From positions 281,813 to 345,812 of the forward strand of contig CAJNDS010002354.1 of the NCBI GenBank assembly GCA_905221605.1: a DNA stretch of 64,000 nucleotides. The letters run 5' to 3'. The notes under the pieces were generated by a model. That model was not told the DNA's origin. It was given only the letters and a program-made list of their open reading frames with translations, and ran no database searches. The position numbers and the translations under genes were made by a program. Below are positions 1 to 8,400 of this stretch, in pieces; positions within the stretch are counted from its first letter, which is position 1; every line of letters starts with the position of its first letter. The stretch is from Symbiodinium natans. Taxonomy: Eukaryota > Sar > Dinophyceae > Suessiales > Symbiodiniaceae.

Positions 1-163
1 AAATCCCCCAAACCCCCCAAACCCCCCAAAACTCCCCAAAACCCCCCAAAATCCTTAAACCCCCCCAAACCCCCTAAAACCCCTAAACCCCCCAGACCCC
101 CCCAAACCCCCCAAACCCCCCGAACCCCCCAAACCCCCCAAACCACCAACCCCCAAACTAAAC
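1..163. repeat. degenerate C-rich telomere-like repeat (CCCCCCAAA type)
   Basis: Irregular repeats of C5-7 followed by A3-4, with occasional CCCCTAAA units. C-rich on the + strand at the left edge is the orientation expected of a left chromosome end, but the units are degenerate and the orientation flips by base 216, so this is not proof of a true telomere. Confidence 0.8.
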
Positions 164-215
164 CGTGCCTAGAGAGGTGTTCCAGCCTGGGCAGCCCTAC
201 CGGACCCCTGGCAGG

Positions 216-482
216 GGTTTAGGGTTTAGGGGTTAGGGGTTAGGGGTTTAGGGGTTTAGGGGTTTAGGGGTTTAGGGGTTTAGGGGTTTAGGGGTTTAGG
301 GGTTTAGGGGTTTAGGGGTTTAGGGGTTTAGGGGTTGAGGGGTTGAGGGGTTGAGGGGTTGAGGGGTTGAGGGGTTGAGGGGTTGAGGGGTTTAGGGGTT
401 GAGGGGTTGAGGGTTTAGGGTTTAGGGTTTAGGGTTTGGGTTTGAGGGTTTAGGGTTTAGGGTTTAGGGGTTAGGGTTTAAA
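216..482. repeat. G-rich telomere-like array (GGGGTTTA, GGGGTTGA, GGGTTTA)
   Basis: Opposite orientation to the first 163 bases. Starts as 8-mers (GGGGTTTA), changes to a homogenised GGGGTTGA sub-block near 335-410, then to the 7-mer GGGTTTA. Local blocks of variant units indicate local expansion after the array formed. Confidence 0.9.
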
Positions 483-907
483 GCTGTAGAGCTTTAGGGT
501 TCACAGCTCAGAAAGGGGTGGAGATGGGTCGATGCCCGGGTGCGCATTGGCCTGGACTTGGGGCTTGGGCTTTTAGGGCTTTTGGGGCTTGTAGGGCGTT
601 TACGGCTTTTCGGGTTTTTGGGGCTTTTAGGTGTTTTAGAGTGTTTTTGGGATGTTCAGGCCATTTTCGGGGTTTTTAGGGCTTTTGGCGAAGTTTAGGG
701 TTTGTAGGGTTTTGGGATTTCGGGTTCCGGGTTTAGGGCTTAGGGTTCCCAAATCCGTTGTAGGTCTCGTGGGCAATTGGCCACGCGCGCAAACGCCCCA
801 AAAACAGTTCAAGGCGCTGGGGGCGCTGTGAAGGGCGTGAGTTGTGGGGCATCTTTGTTGGCTAGTGAAGGCCTTCGTAAATCCTTTACGCCTCCCCTTA
901 CACCCTC
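483..907. other. interval with no supported gene
   Basis: GC-rich sequence with many scattered GGGCTTTT/GGGTTT-like remnants (550-740), reading like decayed telomere-like repeats. No convincing open frame between splice signals was found. Confidence 0.5.
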
Positions 908-1048
908 AGCCCTAAGCCCTAAGCCCTAAGCCCTAAGCCCTAAGCCCTAAGCCCTAAGCCCTAAACCCTCAACCCTCAACCCTAAACCCTAAACCCTAAA
1001 CCCTCAACCCTAAACCCTAAACCCGAAACCCTAAACCCCAAACCCTAA
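908..1048. repeat. CCCTAAG array grading into CCCTAAA
   Basis: About eight CCCTAAG units followed by CCCTAAA with CCCTCAA variants. It ends about 10 bp before a CCCAG acceptor that opens the next exon-like island. Confidence 0.9.
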
Positions 1049-1058
1049 GCCCACCCAG

Positions 1059-1310
1059 TTCCCAAGGATCCACGCGTTCTCCACAGTTCCGGGCTCCACC
1101 ATGGATCGCATGACGGAGTACCTGTCTATGGAGGCCGGGGGCTCACGTACAAACCCTAAACCCTAAACCCTAAACCCTAAAACCTAAACCCTAAACCCTA
1201 AACCCTAAACCCTAAACCCTAAACCCTAAACCCTAAACCCTAAACCCTAAACCCTAAACCCTCCTGTCTATGGAGGCCGGGGGCTCGCATATTTTCGCCA
1301 AGGGCCCTTG
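1059..1310 (+). CDS. two coding exons split by a telomere-repeat intron (gene A)
   Basis: After the acceptor CCCAG the frame starting at 1059 is open (FPRIHAFSTVPG...MDRMTEYLSME). A 24-bp segment, 1121-1144, is repeated exactly at 1263-1286, on either side of an array of CCCTAAA (1152-1262). Splicing from GC at 1134 to AG at 1275 removes 142 bp, uses the same position inside each copy (GGAG|GCC) and continues in frame as AGGSHIFAKGPC. I do not recognise the protein. The 3' border of the second exon, about 1310, is unresolved. The frame and the splice logic are seen in the sequence; that it is expressed is inference. Confidence 0.55.
1152..1262. repeat. CCCTAAA array inside a probable intron
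   Basis: About fifteen near-perfect CCCTAAA units flanked by the exact 24-bp direct repeat 1121-1144 / 1263-1286. Confidence 0.95.
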
Positions 1311-1317
1311 CCTACAA

Positions 1318-1437
1318 GGGTTTAGGGTGTAGGGTGAGAGGTTTAGGGTTTAGGGTTTAGGGCTTAGGGGTTTAGGGTTTAGGGTTTAGGGTTTAGGGTT
1401 TAGGATTGTGGTTCGGGGTTTAGGGTTCAGGGTTTAG
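1318..1437. repeat. TTTAGGG array, degenerate
   Basis: Inverted relative to the array just upstream; mixes TTTAGGG with GTGTAGGG and GGCTTAGGG variants. Confidence 0.9.
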
Positions 1438-1582
1438 GTTTTCCTGGCATCAGTCAGGTTCCAGAAGGCGTCTGACCTCGAACTTAGACTTAGACTTCTA
1501 CTGCTGGCCTGAAGGGAGAGGGTGCAATTTGCGCCCCGGGCTGACAAAACCCTGTTTGTGCTTCCTAGGGCTCAGCGATATA

Positions 1583-1762
1583 CTAAACCCTAAACCCTAA
1601 ACCCTAAACCCTAAACCCTAAACCCTAAACCCTAAACCCTAAACCCTAAACCCTAAACCCTAAACCCTAAACCCTAAACCCTAAACCCTAAACCCTAAAC
1701 CCTAAACCCTAAACCCTAAACCCTAAACCCTAAACCCTAAACCCTAAACCCTAAACCCTAAT
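1583..1762. repeat. long perfect CCCTAAA array
   Basis: About 25 consecutive CCCTAAA units without visible error, which suggests recent addition or active homogenisation. It lies between exon-like islands of gene A. Confidence 0.97.
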
Positions 1763-1770
1763 CCAAGCGG

Positions 1771-1859
1771 CTCGAAGCGGCATGATGCATAAGCCGCACA
1801 GCGCCCAGGCTTTGGAGTCCTCTGTGGGCCTGGAGAAGGTGCTGCAGGAGCCTTTGGAG
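1771..1859 (+). CDS. probable exon of gene A
   Basis: Following an AG (CCAAG), one frame reads through the GC-rich island (RSGMMHKPHSAQALESSVGL, then EKVLQEPLE) up to the start of the GGGTCTTA array. High GC, an open frame and a position between two intronic arrays support coding. Product unknown; it may belong to the same gene as 1059-1310. Confidence 0.4.
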
Positions 1860-1862
1860 GGG

Positions 1863-2108
1863 TGTCTTAGGGTCTTAGGGTCTTGGGGTCTTAGGGTCTT
1901 AGGGTCTTAGGGTCTTAGGGTCTTAGGGTCTTAGGGTCTTCGGGTCTTAGGGTCTTAGGGTCTTAGGGTCTTAGGGTCTTAGGGTCTTAGGGTCTTGGGG
2001 TCTTGGGGTCTTGGGGTCTTAGGGTCTTAGGGTCTTAGGGTCTTAGGGTCTTAGGGTCTTAGGGTCCAGGGTTTAGGGTTTAGGGTTTAGGGTTTAGGGT
2101 TTAGGTTT
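1863..2108. repeat. GGGTCTTA 8-mer array followed by TTTAGGG
   Basis: About 25 copies of an 8-bp unit, GGGTCTTA (a few GGGTCTTG), 1863-2066, then normal GGGTTTA units to 2108. The 8-mer is a telomere-like unit with one extra C, amplified locally. Confidence 0.95.
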
Positions 2109-2194
2109 TTTTTGGTTTAGGGTTTAGAGTTATCGGATTTTGGGGATTTCTCGGCGTTGTCGGGTTTGTCGGGTTAATCGGGGTTTAGGGTTTC

Positions 2195-2341
2195 ATGGGA
2201 CCCCGCGCTCCACCGCACCAAGGCACCGGTGATAAACTTGGAGGTTCGTGGGTATCAATCCAGACGCCGCGCGAGGACCTCGGGGTATCAACGCTGGACG
2301 ATGACTGCGACGTGGATGGACGGCATATGTTGGGCCCTAAA
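2195..2341 (+). CDS. probable exon of gene A
   Basis: Open frame from ATG 2195 (MGPRAPPHQGTGDKLGGSWV, then SIQTPREDLG and an acidic STLDDDCDVDG) that ends where a CCCTAAA array begins at 2336. Not recognised. The ATG may be internal, because no clear acceptor sits immediately upstream. Confidence 0.4.
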
Positions 2342-2359
2342 CCCTAAACCCTAAACCTT

Positions 2360-2776
2360 AAAAAGCAAGACGAGATCTCCTAGATCGCGTTGCCGAGGAT
2401 GCTTTATCGAGCTTTTGAGGGCATCGTGAAAAGGGCTCAGGTTTTAGGGTCGTAATCTGCAGAGGCTTTCTGAACAGCACACGCAGTTGCGCCTAAACTT
2501 TTCGCCTGGCAAAAGAGACATTAGTGCTGCTCTGTGTTGATATATGCGATAACGCCCATCACCGCCAGGCAGATGTCATCTGTTGCCTGACTCTAGCAAA
2601 GAACTTTCCTACCTAGGCATTGAGTCTTCAGGGTTGAGAACCTGGGTTTAGGGCTACGACTTCGCGATCGAGGTTCTAAAGCTCGATCCCCAAACCCTAA
2701 TTGGGCAAAAAGGAACATACAAGCCTGCCATGTGTTAGTGATGATGTTTGACGCGCAGAACGTCCTGAACCTCAAG
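2360..2776. other. mostly non-coding interval
   Basis: Short CCCTAAA traces and AT-richer sequence. The last 40 bases have a short open frame (MMFDAQNVLNLKN, about 2738-2776) that may be another gene A exon; otherwise nothing is supported. Confidence 0.4.
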
Positions 2777-2896
2777 AACCCCTAAACCCTAAACCCTCAT
2801 CCCTAAACCCTAAAAACTAAACCCTAAACCCTAAACCCTAAGCCCTAAGCCCTAAACCCTAAACCCTAAACCCTAAACCCTAAACCCTAAACCCTC
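2777..2896. repeat. CCCTAAA/CCCTAAG array
   Basis: About sixteen units with CCCTAAG and CCCTCAT variants, in the intron before the exon at 2941. Confidence 0.95.
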
Positions 2897-2940
2897 GCCC
2901 CAAACCCTACACACTCCAAAGCAGAAACCCTGCAGCGCAG

Positions 2941-3590
2941 GTGGAGGATGATGATGCCGAGGGTGCGGCGTTGGCACAGGAGATCCAGAGCTACCTTGCT
3001 CCAGGCCCCATTTGACATGTGCCCTCAAGCCTCAACCCGAAACCCTAAACCCTAAACCCTAAACCCTAAACCCTAAACCCTAAACCCTAAACCCTAAACC
3101 CTAAACCCTAAACCCTAAACCGTTGACGGGACTTTTGAGGCCCAGGGAAGTTTTGGGTTGAGGGTGTGTTGCTTCGACTGAGTTGTGCGGCACCGGCTTT
3201 TGCACAAATGACCCGGCAAATTCAGAAATATGTTGGCAAGCAAAGATGTTTAAAAGAAATTGTGAGCATTTCAGTGCTCTTGGGCTTGGAAAGGCTTCTG
3301 TAATGGTAGGCACATCTGGCAGTAGGGTTTGGGGCTGACCCTAAACCCTTTTGCGGGCACAGGTCGTCCCCAAGGATAACCCCTAAACCCTAAACCCTAA
3401 ACCCTAAACCCTAAACCCTAAACCCTAAACCCCTAAACCCCTAAACCCCTAAACCCGAAACCTGAAACCCTAAACCCTAAACCCCTAAACCCTAAACCCT
3501 AAACCCCACCCCGAAGTCGCCGAAAACTCGCCCCAGCCGACGACGACATCGACGAGCCTCCGGAGATCGAGCCGTGGGCAGAGATGCCGA
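2941..3590 (+). CDS. two exons of gene A joined across a telomere-repeat intron
   Basis: Exon 2941-3004 opens after GCGCAG and reads VEDDDAEGAALAQEIQSYLAP; exon 3537 to about 3590 opens after CCCCAG and reads ADDDIDEPPEIEPWAEMP. The first ends in phase 1 and the second begins with two bases, so the join restores a codon exactly. The intron, 3005-3536, starts GC and ends AG (532 bp) and contains two CCCTAAA arrays. The product is acidic and unrecognised. The phase match across the intron is good evidence for a real gene model. Confidence 0.6.
3044..3508. repeat. two CCCTAAA arrays within one intron
   Basis: Arrays at about 3044-3120 and 3379-3508 (the latter with CCCCTAAA and CCTGAAA variants), separated by about 260 bp of unique sequence. 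Confidence 0.93.
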
Positions 3591-3607
3591 GCCTTTGTCA
3601 TAGTTGG

Positions 3608-3679
3608 GTGTTTAGGGTTTAGGGTTTAGGGTTTAGGGTTTAGGGTTTAGGGTTTAGGGTTTAGGGTTTAGGGTTTAGG
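3608..3679. repeat. TTTAGGG array
   Basis: Ten perfect units, G-rich on the + strand, directly 3' of the exon ending near 3590. Confidence 0.95.
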
Positions 3680-3689
3680 GTACCATTTT

Positions 3690-4460
3690 ATATTTTTTAA
3701 GGGTACTTAAGCCCACTAAGGAATAAACAATTAAAGCTTTTGATATTGTCCCAACCATGAACTAGGAGCGCTCTGCTCTTCAACTACGAGTTGCTCCAGC
3801 TGCTTGCTGAGGAGGCCGCGGACATCTCTACCCTAATATAGGGGTCGGAAGAACTGCTAGTAGTATTTTTCCTCATGGTCCCTATACAAGTATTATAACA
3901 AGCACCCCAACTCCGTATTCGAATGATCAAGGCCGCGAATTGCATCAATTGGCTCTGAACCTTGTGCAGGGTTAGAGATCGTGGAACAGCGGATGCTGTA
4001 GAAGGGTTCTCGCTATGTAGACATGTGTGGGCGTTCGCTGGCTCTGGCAAACACGGCATCCCACATGGGAGCGAAGATCCATTGAGGGTCTGAGTTTCAG
4101 GGTTGGCGGCTTCGGGTTACATCCAGACCCCCTGCAACACTCAGCAAAGTGACGACTTGCATGGATCATACCCCCCCCCCCCCCAAGAGATTAAAGAATA
4201 AAGCTCCGTATGTTGCCCGTATAAGGAAGAATATTTCACTTTTTTTTGGGTCTTAGGCAAATAGTAGTAGTCGCACGTGGGTTCTGTGGCAAAGCTTACT
4301 GACTGCAAAGCTCCAGCCGCCCCTCCAGTGCTTGAGAAAGGGCTTCACGAAGGTCAAGTTTAGTGTTTCGGGCGTGCTCCAAGGTTCTTCGGCCGGAACT
4401 TAACAGCGGTGGTTCCACCCGAAGTCCTCCTTGAAACTGGGTGTCTTCGAAACATTCCAG
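3690..4460. other. AT-richer interval, no supported gene
   Basis: Contains a C14 homopolymer near 4171 and a T9GGG tract near 4240. Overlapping short frames exist on both strands but none has family features or credible splice borders. Confidence 0.5.
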
Positions 4461-4470
4461 TAGCATGGCA

Positions 4471-4623
4471 AACCCTAAACCCTAAACCCTAAACCCTAAA
4501 CCCTAAACCCTAAACCCTAAACCCTAAACCCTAAACCCTAAACCCTAAACCCTAAACCCTAAACCCTAAACCCTAAACCCTAAACCCTAAACCCTAAACC
4601 CCAAACCCTAAACCCTAAACCCC
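4471..4623. repeat. long perfect CCCTAAA array
   Basis: About 21 units, with one CCCCAAA variant near the 3' end; followed at once by a GC-rich exon-like island. Confidence 0.97.
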
Positions 4624-4636
4624 TGTGGGCCGCAAG

Positions 4637-5511
4637 GACGCCGGAAGTCCCCTCCTCCAGACGGCCCAAAGCTCGCTGTACTGGACGTCGGTCTTCACGG
4701 AGCCTGACAGCCAGGCCTCCGTCTCCCCTCTCCTCTCCCAGCACGAGGGTTTAGGGTTTAGGTTTAGGGTTTAGGGTTTAGGGTTTAGGGTTTAGGGTCT
4801 AGGGTCTAGGGTCTAGGGTTTAGGGTGTAGATACTACATACTCGTCTTTATGTATATACGATGCGTTTATACTGTATGAATGTGTGTCTGACGGTATATT
4901 GCACATGTATATGCACGATATCTTATACATCATCTACCGAAAATTGAAGGTGCACAGGGCAAGCCGAGGGGCTGCCCCCAAAGAGTCGGTGTTTGTGTTT
5001 CGTTTCGAGGGGTGAATGGGCCTGGCAGAGATGGGGTTTAGGGTTTAGGGTTTAGGGTTGGGGTTTAGGGTTCAGGGTTCAGGGTTTGGGGTTTGGGGTT
5101 TGGGGTTTGGGGTCAGGTGGTTTGCGGGGGCCCCAGCCTAGGGGACTGCAGAGTCTGGGGGCTTCTGCACGGCGGTTGGGCTTAGGTCTCACCACGAATG
5201 AGCAACAACCAACAAAGCAGCTAAGCCAAAGAAAAGACGAGCAAACCGGAAGGGGGCTGGTGACCAAAGGCGACCACTGAGGCAGCGCGTGCGCATATGA
5301 AGCCTGCAGCAGCAGGAATTGATGACTAAACCCTAAACCCTAAACCCTAAACCCTAAACCCTAAACCCTAAACCCTAAACCCTAAACCCTAAACCCTAAA
5401 CCCTAAACCCTAAACCCTAAACCCTAAACCCTAAACCCTAGACTCCTCCAGCCGTGCCTGCAGGACGTGCTCGACGCCTTCCTCCTCAACGCCACCGAGG
5501 AGCGACGCTTG
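4637..5511 (+). CDS. probable exons of gene A (4637-4746 and 5452-5511)
   Basis: Island 1 after CGCAAG reads DAGSPLLQTAQSSLYWTSVF, then TEPDSQASVSPLLSQHE, up to the TTTAGGG array. Island 2 after CCTCCAG reads PCLQDVLDAFLLNATEERR with a GC donor at about 5512. Both have strong coding character (Leu/Ser-rich, high GC, no stops). The sequence between them is arrays and low-complexity DNA. The direct join is in phase but not proven; product unknown. Confidence 0.45.
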
Positions 5512-5589
5512 AGCCGCCCAGCTGTTTAAGCCTCGCAAACCGGGTTTAGGGTTTAGGGTTTAGGGTTTAGGGTTTAGGGTTTAGGGTCT
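4746..5589. repeat. four telomere-like arrays in alternating orientation
   Basis: TTTAGGG at 4747-4826 and 5034-5113 (with GGGGTTT variants), CCCTAAA at 5326-5440, TTTAGGG at 5542-5589. Between 4827 and 5033 the sequence is AT-rich and non-coding; between 5114 and 5325 it has open frames on both strands that I could not assign. Confidence 0.93.
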
Positions 5590-5726
5590 AGCTGGTGCCA
5601 CAAAACGCCTGGAGCTTCGCACTTGAACGAAGGCCGAGGAGGCGGCTTTGGCTTTTTCTCCTTTCGCAACATCGACGCCATTTGCTCCGTCGAGGTCGAC
5701 ATGGGCCTTGCCTTGACTTATAGAAA

Positions 5727-5875
5727 TGTATATATATATATATATATATACACATATATATATATAGATAGAGATATAGATTATATATATATATATATAG
5801 ATGTAGGTATGTATTTATATATATATATACACATATATATGTAGATAGATAGATATGTATATAAATATACACCTT
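5727..5875. repeat. TA / TATG microsatellite
   Basis: Runs of (TA)n interrupted by GATAGA and ATGTAG. Open frames read across it are low-complexity artefacts. Confidence 0.95.
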
Positions 5876-5894
5876 CAAGGTTTATGGTCCGTCT

Positions 5895-5997
5895 ATTGGG
5901 ATGTTCCCCCTTATACTACCAGTCCTTAGTAGGGATTATAGTACCCCCTTTTATGATCCCTCTTCGGGACTGTTAGTATAAGGGGGAACATCCCAAT
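5895..5997. mobile_element. foldback (MITE-like) element with 24-bp perfect terminal inverted repeats
   Basis: Bases 5895-5918 and 5974-5997 are exact reverse complements (ATTGGGATGTTCCCCCTTAT...). The interior also pairs (AGTCC/GGACT and AGGGAT/ATCCCT), giving a near-continuous hairpin of about 103 nt. No coding capacity. A diverged half copy lies at 28193-28244. No target duplication is obvious. A non-autonomous DNA element or a structured RNA are both possible. Confidence 0.75.
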
Positions 5998-5999
5998 CC

Positions 6000-6460
6000 G
6001 TAGACCCTATTCGCAGGTGTCGTAGAAAGGGTCGGTGATCCCAATTTCAGGGGTCCTGGCGAAGGTGAAGCTTGAGACCGGTTTCGCCGCTTAGACGTAT
6101 TTTGTATTTTTGAGCGAAGAAGTAGAGGTACTTGAGTGTCTCTTGCTACCTCCCCCGCGAGGCGGAGATTGATGCCTCTGCGAGCTTCTTTGCCAAGATG
6201 ATGCTTGGCTTTCTTCTGGTTGGCTCTTAGGACTTTAGGCTTTGGGGTTTTCCTAGAAACTACAGATATGGAGCCTAAATTTTTCAACGCTTAGGAGGGG
6301 TTCAGAAGTGGGCACATACGAAAATAAGGAACCCCCCCCCGAAGTAGTAGGATTCCCTGGTCTTAAGGAACCCAAATAAGGCATCCCTCATGTCGGAAAC
6401 CCCCAAAAATCAGCCAAGGATGCACAAAAGGAACCTCAGGCTGAAGGCGATTTTTGAATT
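6000..6460. other. interval with no supported gene
   Basis: Open frames of about 100 codons occur on the minus strand, but without family features, and C-runs near 6332 argue against coding. Confidence 0.4.
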
Positions 6461-6463
6461 TCA

Positions 6464-6515
6464 GGGCAAGTGCGACGAGGCCACTCTCTTGCAGTGGAGT
6501 GAAGGTTTTCGGACT
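6464..6515 (+). CDS. probable short exon
   Basis: Opens after TTTCAG and reads GKCDEATLLQWSEGFRT, ending at a GC donor (6516) just before a CCCTAAA/CCCAAAA array. Same exon-island pattern as gene A; product unknown. Confidence 0.45.
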
Positions 6516-6524
6516 GCCCTAAAA

Positions 6525-6630
6525 GCCACCCTAAACCCTAAACCCAAAACCCTAAACCCTAAACCCCAAACCCTAAACCCAAAACCCAAAACCCTAAATC
6601 CTAAACCCTAAATCCTAAACCCTACACCCT
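6525..6630. repeat. mixed CCCTAAA / CCCAAAA array
   Basis: Irregular mixture of CCCTAAA, CCCAAAA and CCTAAAT units. Confidence 0.85.
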
Positions 6631-6649
6631 GAGCCCCAAACCACCGGGT

Positions 6650-7340
6650 GTTGCTTCACTTGGAGGCTTCCCGTAGCGTAAGGCCTTCCTGTAAGGGCCC
6701 TCCCCGTGTGGCACCGGAAGGGCCCTCGCGAAAGGTAACGGTCTGGTTGGCTGCCCGTCATTTCTGCCATATGAATTCCTTGGGCCTCGTTTGACCTTCC
6801 CCGCAAGGGGCCTTCCATAAAGGGGCCTCCGCGTAAAGAATGCCTCCTCGTTTCAGGTGCCTTCCCCATATAAGGGGTTTTCGCGTCAGAAGCCGCCCCC
6901 TTAACAGTGGTGCTGCTTTTTTTGAAGGACTGGAAAAAGGCCTCCCTGTAAGGGGCCTCCTTGAAAAAGGAGCCTTCCCAAAAAAGGGGCCTCGCTGCAG
7001 CCTCTGTAAGGGGCCTCCCCGTAAGGGCCCCTCGCAAAAAGCCTCCAGTAAGGGTCTGGTTTGCCCGAAATCTGGAAAATGAGGGGGTCATTTCTGTCAT
7101 ATAAATTCCTTGCTAAACGTAGCTGGAATCGAGCACTTTCGGGCCGATCCTCCTGCATAGCCCTTTTTTGTTTGTACAGGTAAACGGGGCCTTCCCGAAA
7201 AGTGCCTCCCCGTAAGGGACCCTCGCGCCGTAAGGCTACCCACAGTCTGAAAAATGAAGGGAGTCATTTCTACCATCATAAGGGCCTTCCCGTCAGGGGC
7301 CCTTACGCCTCCCCTCGAATTCTTCGCTGAGCGTAACTGG
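6650..7340. repeat. degenerate minisatellite of CTTCCCGTAAGGGGCC-like units
   Basis: More than twenty imperfect copies of a 17-25 bp unit (GGGGCCTCCCCGTAAGG type), each partly self-complementary. A longer motif, GTCATTTCTGYCATATRAA, recurs at about 6758 and 7088 and in part at 7264, marking a higher-order period. Long frames on both strands are by-products of the GC-rich repeat. Confidence 0.8.
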
Positions 7341-7353
7341 AGTCGAGCAAACA

Positions 7354-7482
7354 ACTAACCCCCTAACCCCTAAGCCCTAAACCCCAAACCCTAAACCCTA
7401 AACCCTAAACCCTAAACCCTAAACCCTAAACCCTAAACCCTAAACCCTAAACCCTAAACCCTAAACCCTAAACCCTAAACCC
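7354..7482. repeat. CCCTAAA array
   Basis: About seventeen units, starting with CCCCTAA variants; precedes the exon island at 7504. Confidence 0.96.
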
Positions 7483-7503
7483 ACAAAAGCTTCAACCCCG
7501 GAG

Positions 7504-7780
7504 GCCATGTCGGATCCTTCGACGCTCCAATCGGCGACTGTGGAGTCGGAGGGGTCGATGTGCCGCGGGGCTTTCTGCATGGGAGCAGGCAGAGTTGGAG
7601 TGTAGGGTTTAGGGTTTAGGGTTTAGGGTTTAGGGTTTAGGGTTTAGGGTTTAGGGTTTAGGGTTTAGGGTTTAGGGTTTAGGGTTTAGGGTTTAGGGTT
7701 TAGGGTTTAGGGTTTGAGAGCAGGCGGACGCTGGGGCGCCAGGATGAGTGGGGGCCGACTGCTCAGTGAGGAGAGGGGTT
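7504..7780 (+). CDS. two exons joined across a TTTAGGG-array intron
   Basis: Exon about 7504-7588 reads AMSDPSTLQSATVESEGSM, then CRGAFCMGA; exon 7724 to about 7780 reads GGRWGARMSGGRLLSEER. The intron, 7589-7723 (135 bp), begins GC and ends AG and is almost wholly TTTAGGG. The 8-bp repeat GAGCAGGC sits at both borders (7583-7590 and 7718-7725) with the splice point at the same place in each copy (GCAG|GC). The frame is open across the join. An alternative frame through the first island is also open, so the protein sequence is uncertain. Product unknown. Confidence 0.5.
7602..7713. repeat. TTTAGGG array forming most of an intron
   Basis: Sixteen near-perfect units, flanked by the 8-bp direct repeat GAGCAGGC. 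Confidence 0.96.
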
Positions 7781-8120
7781 TGGGGTTTAGGTTTAGGGCT
7801 TAAGGCTTCGGGTTTAGGGTTTAGGGTTTAGCGTTTAGGTTTTAGGGTTTAGGGTTTCGGGTGTGTCAGGGGAGGGCGCGCGCGTGCGCGCGCTCGGGTG
7901 TGAAACACCCCGGGCCGCGCGCTCGCGTTGCCCGACCACCCCGGCCACCCAAGCCATACTCTATTAGGGTTTAGGGTTTATTGAGTTTTTTCTTGTGCAC
8001 CCGATGCTTGCTTTTATGCTTTTGAAGTTGCGGTGTTAGGGTTTAAGCTGGGGTTGGGGGTAGCCTCGGCCCTTTTCGGGCCTTCGGCGTGTCAGGGCCC
8101 GTAGAGCCCCTTCTTTACTT
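7780..8120. repeat. degenerate TTTAGGG plus GC-rich spacer
   Basis: Decayed TTTAGGG units at 7780-7860 and 7965-7981. Between them is a (CG)n-rich stretch with a small hairpin (GGGTGT-GAA-ACACCC, about 7901-7915). No gene supported. Confidence 0.6.
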
Positions 8121-8222
8121 GAAGGTCAGGGAAACCCTTTGACTTTTTCGCCAATGAGTGTTTCAGTTTTTGAAGTTGCAGCGCTAGGGCTTAAGCTCGG
8201 CGTAGCCTCGGCCCTTTTCGGC
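8019..8222. repeat. diverged direct repeat of about 60 bp
   Basis: The segment TTTTGAAGTTGCRGYGYTAG, followed by TTAAGCT and GTAGCCTCGGCCCTTTTCGG, occurs at about 8019-8085 and again at 8164-8222. Confidence 0.8.
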
Positions 8223-8229
8223 TCTGACG

Positions 8230-8400
8230 CCTGTAGAAAAGTTGGGGGCCACCTGCCTGGGCCTGCCTTGCGAGGCAGTGTCTGGGGCCTGGGGGGCCCT
8301 ACATGGGAGGTGCCTGCACTGGTTTGCCTGGGAGGCCCCTGCCTGGGACCTGCCTGGGAGGCCTGCCTGAAAGCGACGGATGTGTCGTGCTCAGAGAAAG
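8230..8400. repeat. CCTGCCTGGGAGG minisatellite
   Basis: Repeated CCTGCCTGGG(A)GG units give long frames on both strands; no protein family is evident. From 8400 to 9390 I see only a weak TTTAGGG tract (8671-8725), a short TA run (9258-9277) and no supported gene. Confidence 0.7.

Noticed and set aside
1-163. True chromosome-end telomere
   Set aside because: Units are irregular (CCCCCCAAA) and the orientation flips within 60 bases; long perfect arrays are all interstitial, so an end cannot be claimed.
1583-1762. CRISPR array or bacterial-type repeat
   Set aside because: Uninterrupted 7-mers without spacers, in a eukaryotic intron-rich context.
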